NCBI GenBank assembly: GCA_905221605.1
Contig: CAJNDS010002089.1
Coordinates: forward strand, 257,293 to 294,792
Direction: 5' to 3'
Length of the DNA stretch: 37,500 nucleotides
Source: Symbiodinium natans
Lineage: Eukaryota > Sar > Dinophyceae > Suessiales > Symbiodiniaceae
The translations under genes and the position numbers were made by a program. The notes beneath the pieces were generated by a model. The model did not search any database and had not been told where the DNA came from. It worked only from the letters and a program-made list of their open reading frames with translations. The first letter of the stretch is position 1. Every line of letters begins with the position of its first letter. Shown here in pieces: positions 1-11,400 of this stretch.

Positions 1-9
1 GCAGAGGAT

Positions 10-1147
10 TTACAACATGCAATGTGAAATTTGGGCTTTCGGGCTTTTGGCCAGATGCCGGCATAGCTCATCCTCGTCAGGAAGCAATAGATACTCTCTG
101 CACGCATCACGTGCTTCAAGCACCTTCTCGAAACTGCCAGTCGCAGCAAAAGTATGGCTTTCAAAGCCCTCCATCCGAACCTCTCAATCAATAAGCTGAC
201 CCCCCCCCGAGCCCTTGACAGTATCAGTGCTGCATGGCGGAGAAGCCTCCCAGGGCCAGGCGGATCAGGATCAACAAACTGGCACTTGCGTGAGAAGCCT
301 TCTCGCTTTGTTAAGATGGTCTGCGGTTGACATTGAAACGCCAGAATTGTCATCTGCTGCCAAAACTCCTTCGGGCCGGCCTCTTTTTGAAGGCAAATCT
401 GGGGGGGGGGGGGGGAGCATCCTTGTCAGCAGGAATATCTACGAAGCCCCTTGCGCCTCTTCATCCGCGGTACCACTGGTGGGCAAAAGGAAGCTTAGAG
501 AGACCTTCTCTTGGTTTAAGGCTGATGGTTTAAGGCTCTGGGTGCCTTGGGGCTGGGGGGAGGACAAGGGGGCTTTTTGGGTTTGGGGGTCCAGGATTGG
601 GGGTCTAGGACGTGCTGTTGGCCAAAAAGCAGCGGGAACGGCACTCGTTGCAGTATGCACATGGAGATCTGGAAGCTGCCAGTGCCCCACGCTTGGCAAA
701 GTGCTTTTGCTTGATGCTGTAGTCGTCGGGACCACCTGTCCTCCGTAGACCTTCTCATTCATTCATGACCACCAGCGGGTGTATCTTCTATGTGCTTCGC
801 AGAAAGCCAGGACATGGTCTCGTGCCAAGGCAGAGCAGGAATGGTATAGTGTTCCGGCTGAGATCCCACCCTGCAGCTTTTTGGCTTCAAGGGTGATCGG
901 CGGTCGCTGGAAGTTATAAAAGGCTTCGAAGGAAACCTGGTCTCTAGAGGGCTGTCGGCAAAGCCGAGGGCAACTGTACGGCAGCTCAAAAGAGACATGG
1001 GGAAGAGCTGTGCGACCTTCCGCGCCCTCAAAATCAGGAGCGTGTAGTGCTCCACAGGCAGATGCCAAACATGCCAGATGTGAGGGCACACAGGCTACCA
1101 GCAAACCCGCGCCCACAAACTTCTTGAACTCTTTGAGGAGGAACTGC
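10..1147 (-). CDS. Gene F (partial): unknown protein, exons 1099-1147, 870-936, 686-735 and 10-123
   Basis: Four exon-like segments read leftwards and may continue past the window edge. 1099-1147 (QFLLKEFKKFVGAGLL) has a TAG|G acceptor and GT donor. 870-936 (VSFEAFYNFQRPPITLEAKK, then LQ) starts after CAG|G and ends at GTGGGA. 686-735 (GPDDYSIKQKHFAKRG, after CAG|G) keeps intron phase 1 with the exon before it. 10-123 (VLEARDACREYLLLPDEDEL and onward to TAA at 10-12) starts after AAG|G. Codons end mostly in C or G, as in the other exons here. I do not recognise the family. Upstream exons and the start codon were not found, and the last exon could belong to a separate gene or be non-terminal. 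It lies downstream of NhaD on the same strand. Confidence 0.5.
401..415 (+). repeat. G15 homopolymer
   Basis: Uninterrupted run of 15 G. Similar runs occur at 8154-8168 (G15) and 27640-27655 (G16). Confidence 0.9.
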
Positions 1148-2403
1148 CTAGACGACGGTAGACCTGATGCCTCTCCATTGCTCAGCTTTCAAGCGCTAAC
1201 TCTGCAATGCCCCTGCAACTAAACTCTGACAGAACAAGTTGGGCTCTGGACTCGTGTTCCCCCCTCCGGAGAAAAGGTAGCGGCCTCACGCTATGCGGCC
1301 AAAATTACCGCACGAATAGCCTTTGCACACCTGACCTCAACAGCTGAGTCCTACATCCGTTTTCTGGGGACCCTTGTTTCAACGACCCAAGAGGTGCTCA
1401 CAAAGATTCAAGAGGATGAATCTTCGTCCGAATCCCAAATCCGGTGTCCCTGGCCCCTCGAAACTGAAAAAAAACTTCCAAAAAGGTCTGGGCTTCCGGT
1501 TGAGGATTGAAAACTTTAGGATCTCCGAGTTTTGCACTTCTGTAGAAGGGTTCGGTCATGCGCAAGGGCCAGAAAAATGCAGCACACGGTCTCGTCTGGT
1601 GCAGCTCTTCACTGGGAGAACAGACAGGCCTTTCAGAATTCATGTGAAAAAGCCCTTGAGACCCGCCTGGATGAGGTATCTCTAACCCCAACAGACAACT
1701 TGAAGCACCTTACAGTGTTTCAACGTTCACGCTCTCAGCGGCTTGCGCGACTCGGCTGAGCAGCGACAGCATCCCAATCCCTAGAAGGTTGAAACTGCAG
1801 GTGACGACAGGTCACGTAGCCGCTAGGAGGCTTAAGGATTTGAGGGTTCTGGCGTCACTTGCTTGGGATGAAGGGTTCACAGCCTGGGCACCATCGTACC
1901 ATACCCCATCCTGGCACACAAAACAGTTGTGGCAAATTCAGAGTCCATCCCCCGGGTACTCAACGTGAAAGAAGCGCCACCTTCGAGAGGGAGCTTGGTG
2001 ACGAGGACTCCGGCGTTGCGGTTGCTTCCCACCCGTTTCGCACGCGTTTACGGGGAAAAGGTCAGGTTGCACAATAGCCCAACTTCAGATTCTTACTCCA
2101 GAATGCTGAGGATGGGTGTTGGGGGGCTGTTCTTTCCACACACAGATACAGGCTTAGCTTTAGGATGCAAGGATTATGGGGCAGAGAGGGTTTCCTTGCC
2201 GAGAGCCTCTGGAGAGGCTTATGCTTGCTTCTTCTCGTTCGCTGTGAAGCTGAACCGGCTGAACCGGCTGAAGCCCTAAGGCCTAGGGCCTAAAAGCGTG
2301 GGTGCCTTGTACCTCTTTCTCTTTGGCAGGACATCCTATAGCTGCAATGCTGCCGGCACATCCTCCCCCTCACTCCCTCAAAAAAAATCAACTTCTGGGG
2401 CCT
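1148..2403. other. Intergenic / unresolved stretch between NhaD stop and gene F exons
   Basis: No segment here combines a good reading frame with AG|G acceptor and usable donor. It should hold the NhaD 3' UTR and possibly undetected first exons of gene F. It includes degenerate CCTAAGGCCTAGGGCC-type sequence near 2270-2290. No polyadenylation signal could be recognised. Confidence 0.4.
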
Positions 2404-5400
2404 CTAATGGGGGGCCAAAGCCCGTTGGGCCGTGTAGGCGGCCAGGCCCAGAGCGTAGCCCAGCGCTGCCCAGATGCCTGGGAGTTGCCCTAAACCGCCT
2501 TGAAGTCCCCGAACTTCATTTCAGGGCCTTCGAAGCCTTGCTTGCTTTTGGGGGGCTTGATCCTCAGAGCCTGAACCTGCCCCAAAATATTGCCGCAAGC
2601 ACCCCAAAGCCTAGCACAAAAAAACCACAAGATCTTCCCAAACACCTCGACATGCCCAGACTTGGACCCTGTTTGACCCTATTTGCTCAAACCGTCCCAA
2701 TACAAAGAAATGCCCAACCTCCAAGTCTTTGACGGGGGACTTACGCGCCGTGCGTACCAGAGGAACCCCACGCCCTCCAGGCCCATCAGGGTCACCCCTG
2801 GCAGCGACGTTGCTTTGCGGCCGCGAAGTTACCGTTACCAGTCATAGGCCTACAAGCTCCGCAAACCGCTTCAGAGCCTGGCCCCCTCCCCGCCCATCGT
2901 AGCCTGCTTACCCCCCTTCTTCCACGCTCTGAAGCCCTCAAGGCCTGCGACGCTGCCGACAGCTAGCATGGAGCCTCCGGTTCCGGCCGCCTGAGCCACT
3001 CGCTGAAAACTCATGTTGAGCTACGTGCTTGGGCTTCGGGGCGGGGGCGGGAACGGGGGCATGGGACAAGTCACAGTGCTGCGGCAGAGGGAAGGAACGG
3101 AAGCGACTTGCAGTTTTGATGTCTGGAAACAAAGCCTTCCCAGCCCATCGCATTCCGGCCGTCAATTTAGCCATATTCAGCCCTTTCTCGCTTCCCGTAT
3201 CACAATCATTTAGAACACCAAGAAGCAAGGGCAGTCAGCTGCCACAGCGGGGAATCCATGGGCTCCTTCACATTTAAATTCCCGAGTCTGCCAACACAAG
3301 GTAACATTAGTAACACATTAGCTCCATGGAGGCAGGGAGGTGGCTCTTTGCCCTGCTTCGAGGCGTCCAAGACACGAGAAATTCAGGGGTGTAAAGCGTC
3401 TTCCCGTCCTCGAACATCTCGATCGATGCCTGCACATGATGAAACCCGCCCACTTTTGTGGACTTTGGGTAAAGTTTCCAGGCCTCACAGGCCAGGAGAG
3501 CAATACATTGAAACAGAGAGATCCGAAACGGCTAGTGACTTGTTGGTGGAAGCCTCTCAATCTCAAATCTTGTCTCGAAGCTCATGCTCGGTTGGCATTT
3601 GCTTGCACCTTCGACCCCAAGGCCCATTTGGTGCGGCACATTTTCGACATTGCAACCGCCAAAGCCAGCCTGGACCAGCGGGACGTTGTCGACCACCGCG
3701 GACGACACGCCGAGCAGGGAGCACAAGAGCAACGAGCTGCCATGGGTGACCTGAGCAGGTTCTGGGGGTGGAGTTTGAGTCTTGCAGAAGCAACTACAAA
3801 GCAACTTAGGCAAAGGGTGCTTGCGCAAGCTGCCCATGAAGGAGGGTCTGGCATAAAGTTTAATTAGGGCTCAAGCTTCAGAAAAATTGCCTCGAGAAGC
3901 CCCCGTTGCATGCGGGTCGAGCCCTAGCAGGATTGAGAATTCATGCTCTTTTCAGACGTAGCGCAAACCTTCTGAAGCTGGGCGACTTCCCGCAACCCGA
4001 AGTCCACGAGACCCCGAAGCCTGCCATTCAGAGTGCACAATATTACCCGCCTCTTCCATGAACTTGGCGTAGCGCTCCAGGACTTCGGCAGACTCCAAAG
4101 CCGACACGCCGAGCAACACCTCGGTTAGGGCCGTAGCTGCCGGGGTTTTGTTCGTTTTTCAAGGGTCTCTTTTTGGGCTCTTGGGCCGGTCTGCTAAGAG
4201 GATGGGGGGCTCAGGACCTCAGTGGTTCATGCGTGTGCAATCTTGGCAATCGACTGCCTCTGCTGCAAAGGGCCATTAATGCCACCCTTCGCGATCAACA
4301 GTTGCGATAAACACTTGAGAGAGTCTTGTGTTCCTGATGCGAAGTAAGGTGTATTGGCGGCACATCCAAGGCACACCGGTAAAGAAGAGGAGGCTGCTCA
4401 AGTCCACCTAGCTCAGCTGATGAAATCGTTGTGAACAGATTTCAATATGGCTTAGGGAGGGCAAGGGGAGGGGAAGGAGGGGGTTTCGGGGTTTCGAGCC
4501 TTGTGCAAGGCGGCAGGCACCCCTTTCAGCCCATGGAGCGGCCCGGTCTCCTCATCACCCTCGACCTGCAGTTTCGGCATCACGAGGCGTCCAGAGCACT
4601 TCGGGGGGCTACACGCGAAAAAGTCCTGAAGCCTGAAGCCCTCTCAGAGCCTTACAGCCTTAGAGATCTCAGGGGAATCTCAGGGCCCCAAGCCGGAACC
4701 GACTCAATTCGATGACTGCCGAGGCACCAGGCCCAAATCGCAAATCTCGGAGACCAGCCAGAAAACGCCCAGCGCCATCATCATGCCAAGGTAGGGTGGG
4801 AGCCTTGGCACATGTGGTCTCGGCTACGTGGAGCTGAGGGTGCTGCGCAACAGTGGCAAGCTTGAACCTGACTTTTTTTGAGCAAGCCAGGCGAGGACTC
4901 GGCTTCTGCCGGTAATACCTACATCCGACGCTCAACGTCACCCATATTCTGCGGCCTGTCTCTGAAACTAAACAACCCAAAGCAGCACGGTACATGGAAA
5001 AAGTCAACGCAACCGCATCCAAAGTGAAAGTTCATTCTGCCAGAGAGGTGGATTGTTGGGAACCGCCTACTTGTAGATGGATGCACTGCTGCTGGTGGGT
5101 TGAAGTTGCCGATGTTGCCGGCTGGCAACCCGGTGACCATCTTCACAAGCGGCACGGTCAGGATGCACAGCATGCCTCGAGTGCTTACAGCGCCGGAGTC
5201 TTTTGTGGAGATAAATTGCAGGGGTAGGGTCATCAAAGCCGCGAGGAAGCGTGAATCTATGCGATGTACGTAGTACAAGACCAATGCCCGAGGCTGCGAA
5301 CCTTTGCCCCGTGAAGAGCGGGAAATCACAATCGTGTTCCGTCAAGGCTCCCACAAGCAAAGTCATCTTGCCTCGGTTGCACTTGCACGTCCGCTGCTGA

Positions 5401-8400
5401 ATCTTCACAATTGCCGTGCTAGAGTGCCCGCAGCGGCTCCTGTAAATTCAAAATCTGCTCAAGGCCCGAAATCTTGAGACTCCAGGCCCTGCGCGCCCAG
5501 GTGCCATTCATGCTGCTGGCCACAGGGGCTTCAAATTTTGCCTCCTGCCGCAAGGATCCCTCCTGACTCCGCTTGGCCTTTCCAGGGCAATAGGACAATG
5601 GGTCGACGATTCTGTGTGCTCAAAGAGTCTGATACTGCATTGCCTTCTTCTGGTCGACAAGAGCCTACCTCAATACTGCTTCTCTTTTCTGGTTTGGACA
5701 AGATTCGTATGTTGTTTAGCGCAATAACTCATGGCATGATCTTCTTGAAAAGCAAATGACTTGCACGCTTTAAACATAAAGAAACAATTCCCCAAGTGCA
5801 ACGCAGTGCTCACATGATGGATTCGGAAATATCCTGTGTGTTTCCTCAAGCGCTCATGGCATGATTCTCTTTATCAAGCAGGCTCGAACAGTGCTAATAC
5901 AAAATGAAACGCAAAGAAATAATGGGGGGGGCAGCGCCCTTGCTTCCTTGCGTTCCTTCCCCTAGTTTTCGGTTGTTTCTTTCTTTCTGTCTTAGTTCTT
6001 CATTTGCTCATGTCCTTTCCTTTCTTCATTTCTGAATGTCGTTACTGATTCTTTCTTTCTTTGCCTAATTTCTGTGCCTCCATCCTTTGTATCCCAAAAG
6101 GTCTTGTCGCTCCACGCGTTTATAGGAAAACAGCTGTCTCGAGAAAGCCTGCGGGGTTGCATTTAGCCAGGGCCAGAAGCCGTAATGGTCCTACAATGGG
6201 CTCAAGAGTACCCCGGCTGTCAAGCGCGGCACCTGTTGCTTGCACTCACTTCCGAGAACCTCGTCTCAACTCCTAACTACCGTCCCAGAAGAAATGCATG
6301 CTCTGGACACCGGAAGCAGCCCTAGGCCAACAGTCCCGAGAAAGGGTTTAGGCTTCCTGGGCTGAAGGTTGGAGCTTAAGGGTACAGGAGTTAGGATGAT
6401 TTAGGAAACTTTCCTGTTCAGGTTCGGGCCCTCACATGGCGGGCCATGGCATGCCCAGGCCGCCTGCCACCAGATCCCGAAGAGCGGGATGAAGCCGGCC
6501 ACGAGAGAGGGAAAGAACAGCCAAACCTGGGGCATGTTGCACATGATCGCATTTGTGCTTGGCGCTGGGGGCTATTTCGGCGGGGGGGCTACAGGGATGT
6601 GAGGATGTGTTGCGGCGGCACTGGTTTCAAGACTGCAGAGTTGCTTGAGGCTTGAGGTGGATCATTGAAGTGGCTTTAGGCTTACGGTGAGAGTGGGGTT
6701 CTTATTGTCACGGACCGGACAGGAAACTTAGATTCGGAAGGCCTCAGGGCCTTTGTAGGAATTCCAGGCCAAGACCTACAAACAAGAACTCTAGAAAAAG
6801 CATGCTGCTGGCTCTGTCAAGTCCCCACATGTCACGGCAAGAAAGCCCTGTAATCTAAAATTTTGGAAAGCCCAAACGAACTCCCTCGTCAACTTCTGAA
6901 CGCTCTCCAAGTGTCTACTGTTCCGAAGGTCGAGATCCTGTGCTGAATCCTCAGCAGGCTACGAATGTGGAGGGTTTTAATTCTCACTGCCTTGCATCCG
7001 GAGGACTATTCTTGGGGGGACGCTCTGCCACACAAAGTCGATCGATTGGCTGATGCTCCGTGCATCGACAATATGTCAACCATCGGAACGACCTGCCCCT
7101 CCGGCATGTTTGTTAAAGCTTGCTATCCCGAGCCACATCATCTGGGCGCTTTGGGGGTTGTCTTTTTCGGTTAGCAAGTATTAACAGTGATCCTCGGCCA
7201 GTAAACACATCGTGATTTTGTTAGTCCATGGGCGCTACGCCGAAGCACCAGACTGCTGCATGCTCATGTCAAAAACCCTCTTGAACAACACCCTCGAATC
7301 TCCCAAATATGCCTCGGGCCTTCATAGTCAAGCCATTCTGGCTACATCTGAGCTACTCGCACACTGCGCATCCAGTGTGATCGAATGCCACTTGTACAAA
7401 CAGCCGTTAATGCGTTCAGTGTCAGTAAGGTCCAAGTTTCAGCCTCAACCTCCAGAAGTTACAAACCCAAAGTTTGCCCGAGCCCTACAGCCCAGCAGGC
7501 CATGTTCAAGCCAGGATCCATAGCATGGTGGTCGTCACCTTGGCCAGGGTGGTGCAGGTCCCGCAGCTAAACGTTCAGGTTCAGGCATGCAGTTTTCTTC
7601 TCGCTTCCTTCCTGTCGTGGTTCGTGAGTCTGCAAGGTCTTGGGAGGACGCTGACAGACCTCCCTTTTAAAACAAGCTTCAACTCAGGGGCACTTGCGCA
7701 GAAGGGATGTTCCATGCACACATCCTGGCACACTAACTTCTTTGGAATGGCAGTTCCCGACCACTGGCGACGATTCTCGCAGAAGTACCCGAATCTCCCG
7801 CCTCGTGCAAACTTTTCGTTCTTGGTCCTTGATCATCGTTTTCTTGCTGGCTGTTGGGTTGAACATCTGGGTTCGTAATCCTGAATCGCTCTGCAGCCGC
7901 CCCAGCCCGCGAGACATGTCGGAGGCCCAAGAACTTGGCCCAAACAAGACAAAGCACCCTGTTGCCATGTGCTGCCAGCATGCATCGCCGATTGGACTCC
8001 AAGCGCCCCCAGCGTTGGCCGCAACGACCACGACACCGCCACAGGAGTGCCTCCAATCCTGCAATCCAGGCAGGAATCTGCATCAGGAAAAGCACACCCT
8101 GTGTTGCCCTACACCACAACTTCTATGTTTACTTGGTGCTGCTGAGGCGATTCGGGGGGGGGGGGGGGCGGGTACAACGCGGTTTAAACTCTTTCTGCTC
8201 ATAGCGGGGGGGTAGCTCTGTGATCTCGGAGCATGCCTGATTGTGAGGCACCACGCGCTTCAGGATCTTGATGCACACGATGGTGGCGGTCAAGTTGTCA
8301 ATCACAGAACTTAGGAAGAAAGCGAGGGTACCTGGCTTGATGTGGCGAGCTTCTCAGGACGCCCAGGGCATACCCTCCGCATCCCTGGGCACCAGTTTGG

Positions 8401-11400
8401 GAGGAGCAGCCTCTGCTACAATTTTTCTGTGTGGCGGCATGATGTGCCATGGACAGGGTCCTTAAGAGCAAATGCACCTCAAGGCTTCTTGTGACTTTGG
8501 TGCTCTTGGGTGGTTCTGGGGCCTGGTGTTCAAGGATTCTGGCTTTTCCAGGACATCTGCTGGGTATGATCCTTCAAATGACATGCAAGCTGCAAGTCCT
8601 GCAATGAGTCTTCGCCTGTGAATTGCTGGGAAACGTGTAGAGCTCAGCACGAGTAGGCCTCTGAAGGCTTTTCTGCATTGCAGTGTACCTAGTGCCAAGT
8701 GAAAGCCTGCAAGAAGTCTTCCACTGATGGAGAACGGTAGTTTGTCGTCTGGTTCGCAGCCACCTAAACCTGCTTTTTTGTGCCACCAAGCAGCAAATCA
8801 TAGGCATCAGGCGATCGGGATGATTCTGTGTGCGCCGGACAATGAAAGCGGTCACAGCAGCAAATCCATCCATGTGGTCGATCGACTCTACAATGCCCAT
8901 GGCAGGCAGAAGGAACAGAATGACGCTCCCGACATCCGTCAAGCCCTTTGATAGCTCCTTGCTGTGCAAGACAGGGCTCAAGAATGGTGCGACTAGCTTC
9001 GGTCAGCTAACGGAATGGAAACATGTCGTCGCCTTCGTTCAACTGCCACTGCATGTCACGGTAATAAGACCTAGTGACCTATAGTGCAGGCCTGAGACGG
9101 CACGCAAGGCCAGCTATGCTGCCGAGGGTCGTGATGGAGCAATTGGTGCCCGGCTGCTGATTTCGTCGGGTGCTTCTGCGCAGCGTGGTAAGTCCACATG
9201 ACAGAGGCCAAGACTAGCATGATCGCTGCCTTGTCCTTAGTTCCACATGGCTCAGTACAATGCGCAAGAGGATATTGCGGTCATATCAATATCTTCCGGA
9301 GGGCCTATTTTTTTGGTACTTTTTTTCTATTTTTGGTGCTTTTTCTTTTTTTTTCCGTGGTCCTCTGGGCCCCTGGTCTCCTGGTCCCCTGGTCTCCCGG
9401 TCTGCTGGTCGCCTGGTTACCTGGTCTGCTACCCCCCGTTTTTTGAAGCCGTGAAAGTTTTTTCAAAGCAGATGAACGATGAAACGATGAAAACCCATCA
9501 GGCCACGTTTTTCAAAGCATATGAACGATTGAAAGCCATCATGCGAGCATTGTGTTCACGCCCCCCAAGCCCCCCCGCTTCTTTAAGCCGTGCAAGCTTC
9601 TTTCAAAGCATATGACAGATTGAAACCCATCATGCCTTTTTTTCAAAGTATGTGAACGATTGAAGCTTGTGTTTGCAAATGGGGGGGACTGCGCCCCCCC
9701 CCCCCCGCTTGTTTAAGCCGTGCAAGCCTTTTTCAAAGCATATGAGCGTTAAAAGCCCATCAGGCCATTTTTTTCAAGGCATATCAACGATTGAAACCCA
9801 TGATGCGAGCATTGTGCTTGCAAATAGGGGGGGGGTGCGCCCCCCCCAACCCCCCCGCTTCTTTAAGCCGTGCAAGCTTTTTTCAAAGCATATGACAGAT
9901 TGAAACCCATCATGCCTTGTTTTCAAAGTATGTGAACGATTGAAGCTTGTGTTTGCAAATGGGGGGCGGGGGGCTGCGCCCCCCCAACCCCCCCGCTTGT
10001 TTAAGGCGTGCAAGCCTCCTTCAAATCAGATGAACGATAAAAGCCTGTCAGGCCATTTTTTTTAAGGCATATGAACGATTGAAACCCATGATGCGAGTAT
10101 TGTGTTTGCAAATGGGGGGGGGGCTGCACCCCCGCTTCTTTAAGCCGCGCAAGCTTTTTTCAAAGCATATGACAGATTGAAACCCATCATGCTATTTTTT
10201 AAACCTCATATGAACGATGCGAACATCGTGTTTGCAATTGGCGGGGGCTGCCCCCCCCCCCCCCCCCCAAACCCCCCACTTCTTTAAGCCGTGCAAGCCT
10301 TTTTCAAAGCATATGAGCGTTAAAAGCCCATCAGGCCATTTTTTCAATGATGCGAGCATTGTGTTTGCAAATGGTGGGGGGGCTGCGCCCCCCCCAACCC
10401 CCCGCTTCTTTAAGCCGTGCAAGCTTTTTCAAAGCATATTGCAGATTGAAACCCATCATGCTAATTTTTTCAAAGCATGTGAACGATTGAAGCCCATGAT
10501 GCGAGCATTGTGTTTGCACTTAAGCTGTGCAGACTTTCTTCAATGCATATGACAGATTGAAACCAATCATGCCTCTTTTTTTTTTCAAAGTATGTGAAGG
10601 ATTGAAGCCCATGATGCGAGCATTGCGGTTGCAAGGGGGGGGGGGGCGGGGGCCATGAAAGCTTCATTCAAAGCATATGCGTCTTTTTGACACCTGTCAT
10701 GCAAGCAGGGCTGCGCTCCCCCCCCCCCCCCCGCCAAACTCACCGCTTTTTAAAGCCATGCAAGCTTGCGAGCAACATTTATAAGAATTCCTACAAAAAG
10801 CAGTAGGAATCCTATGAAGATATGGAGGGAATGAGAATGGAGGTTTTTTTTGGGAAAAACACGAAAGTCGACCAGATCCTATGAAAATTGAAAAGGGAAT
10901 GTAGCATTTTCCAAGGAAGACCAGTAGACCGGGGCACCAGGAGACCAGGGGACCACGAAAAAAAAAAAAGTACCAAAAAAACTCTCCACCCATATCTTCC
11001 CCCCAGGACATTGGCCCTTACTGACGACTCCTGCTTTCAAGCTCAACGGTCAATGCCCTAGGAGCACCCATAGCACTCCAGAAGGACTGCCTGGCCAGCC
11101 GTAAACCATCAAGAGTGCCTTTCACTGAAACTGCGCCCAGACGTCGAGGCGTATGACGTCCTCCAAAGCCACCAGGGTGATCCCGGTCAAGAACAGAGCC
11201 GCGAGGATCCCCCTTCAGCATGTCAGATTCGTTCAGGGTCTAGAGGCTGCCAGAACAAGTGCCCCAAGTTCACAAGTCAACGTTTATCCAGGCTGTTGTT
11301 TAGAGACTTGAGGCTCAGCAGTTCCCTTAATCTGCAACTTCATTTACCTGCACCCGTCTACACGCTAAGCTTCCCTGCTCTGTGCCCGGAGGGCCAGAAG

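Larger units (their letters stand above)
9309..10990. mobile_element. Repeat block with inverted terminal arms inside NhaD intron 5
   Basis: A left arm at about 9309-9430 (T-tracts around GGTAC, then an 8-bp CTGGTCnC repeat) recurs inverted at about 10915-10990. The DNA between the arms is a degenerate tandem array. It lies wholly in the intron between exons 11146-11212 and 9180-9235. No transposase-like coding is visible, so this is a non-autonomous element or expanded satellite. No target-site duplication could be defined. Confidence 0.6.

Noticed and set aside
870-892. Spliced-leader relic (TTTTTGGCTTCAAG resembles the end of the dinoflagellate leader)
   Set aside because: It differs by an insertion, lies inside a gene F exon on the opposite strand, and has no flanking retrogene.
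9450-10770. CRISPR-like array
   Set aside because: Units are 110-150 bp, degenerate along their full length and without short exact repeats and unique spacers; the host DNA is eukaryotic.
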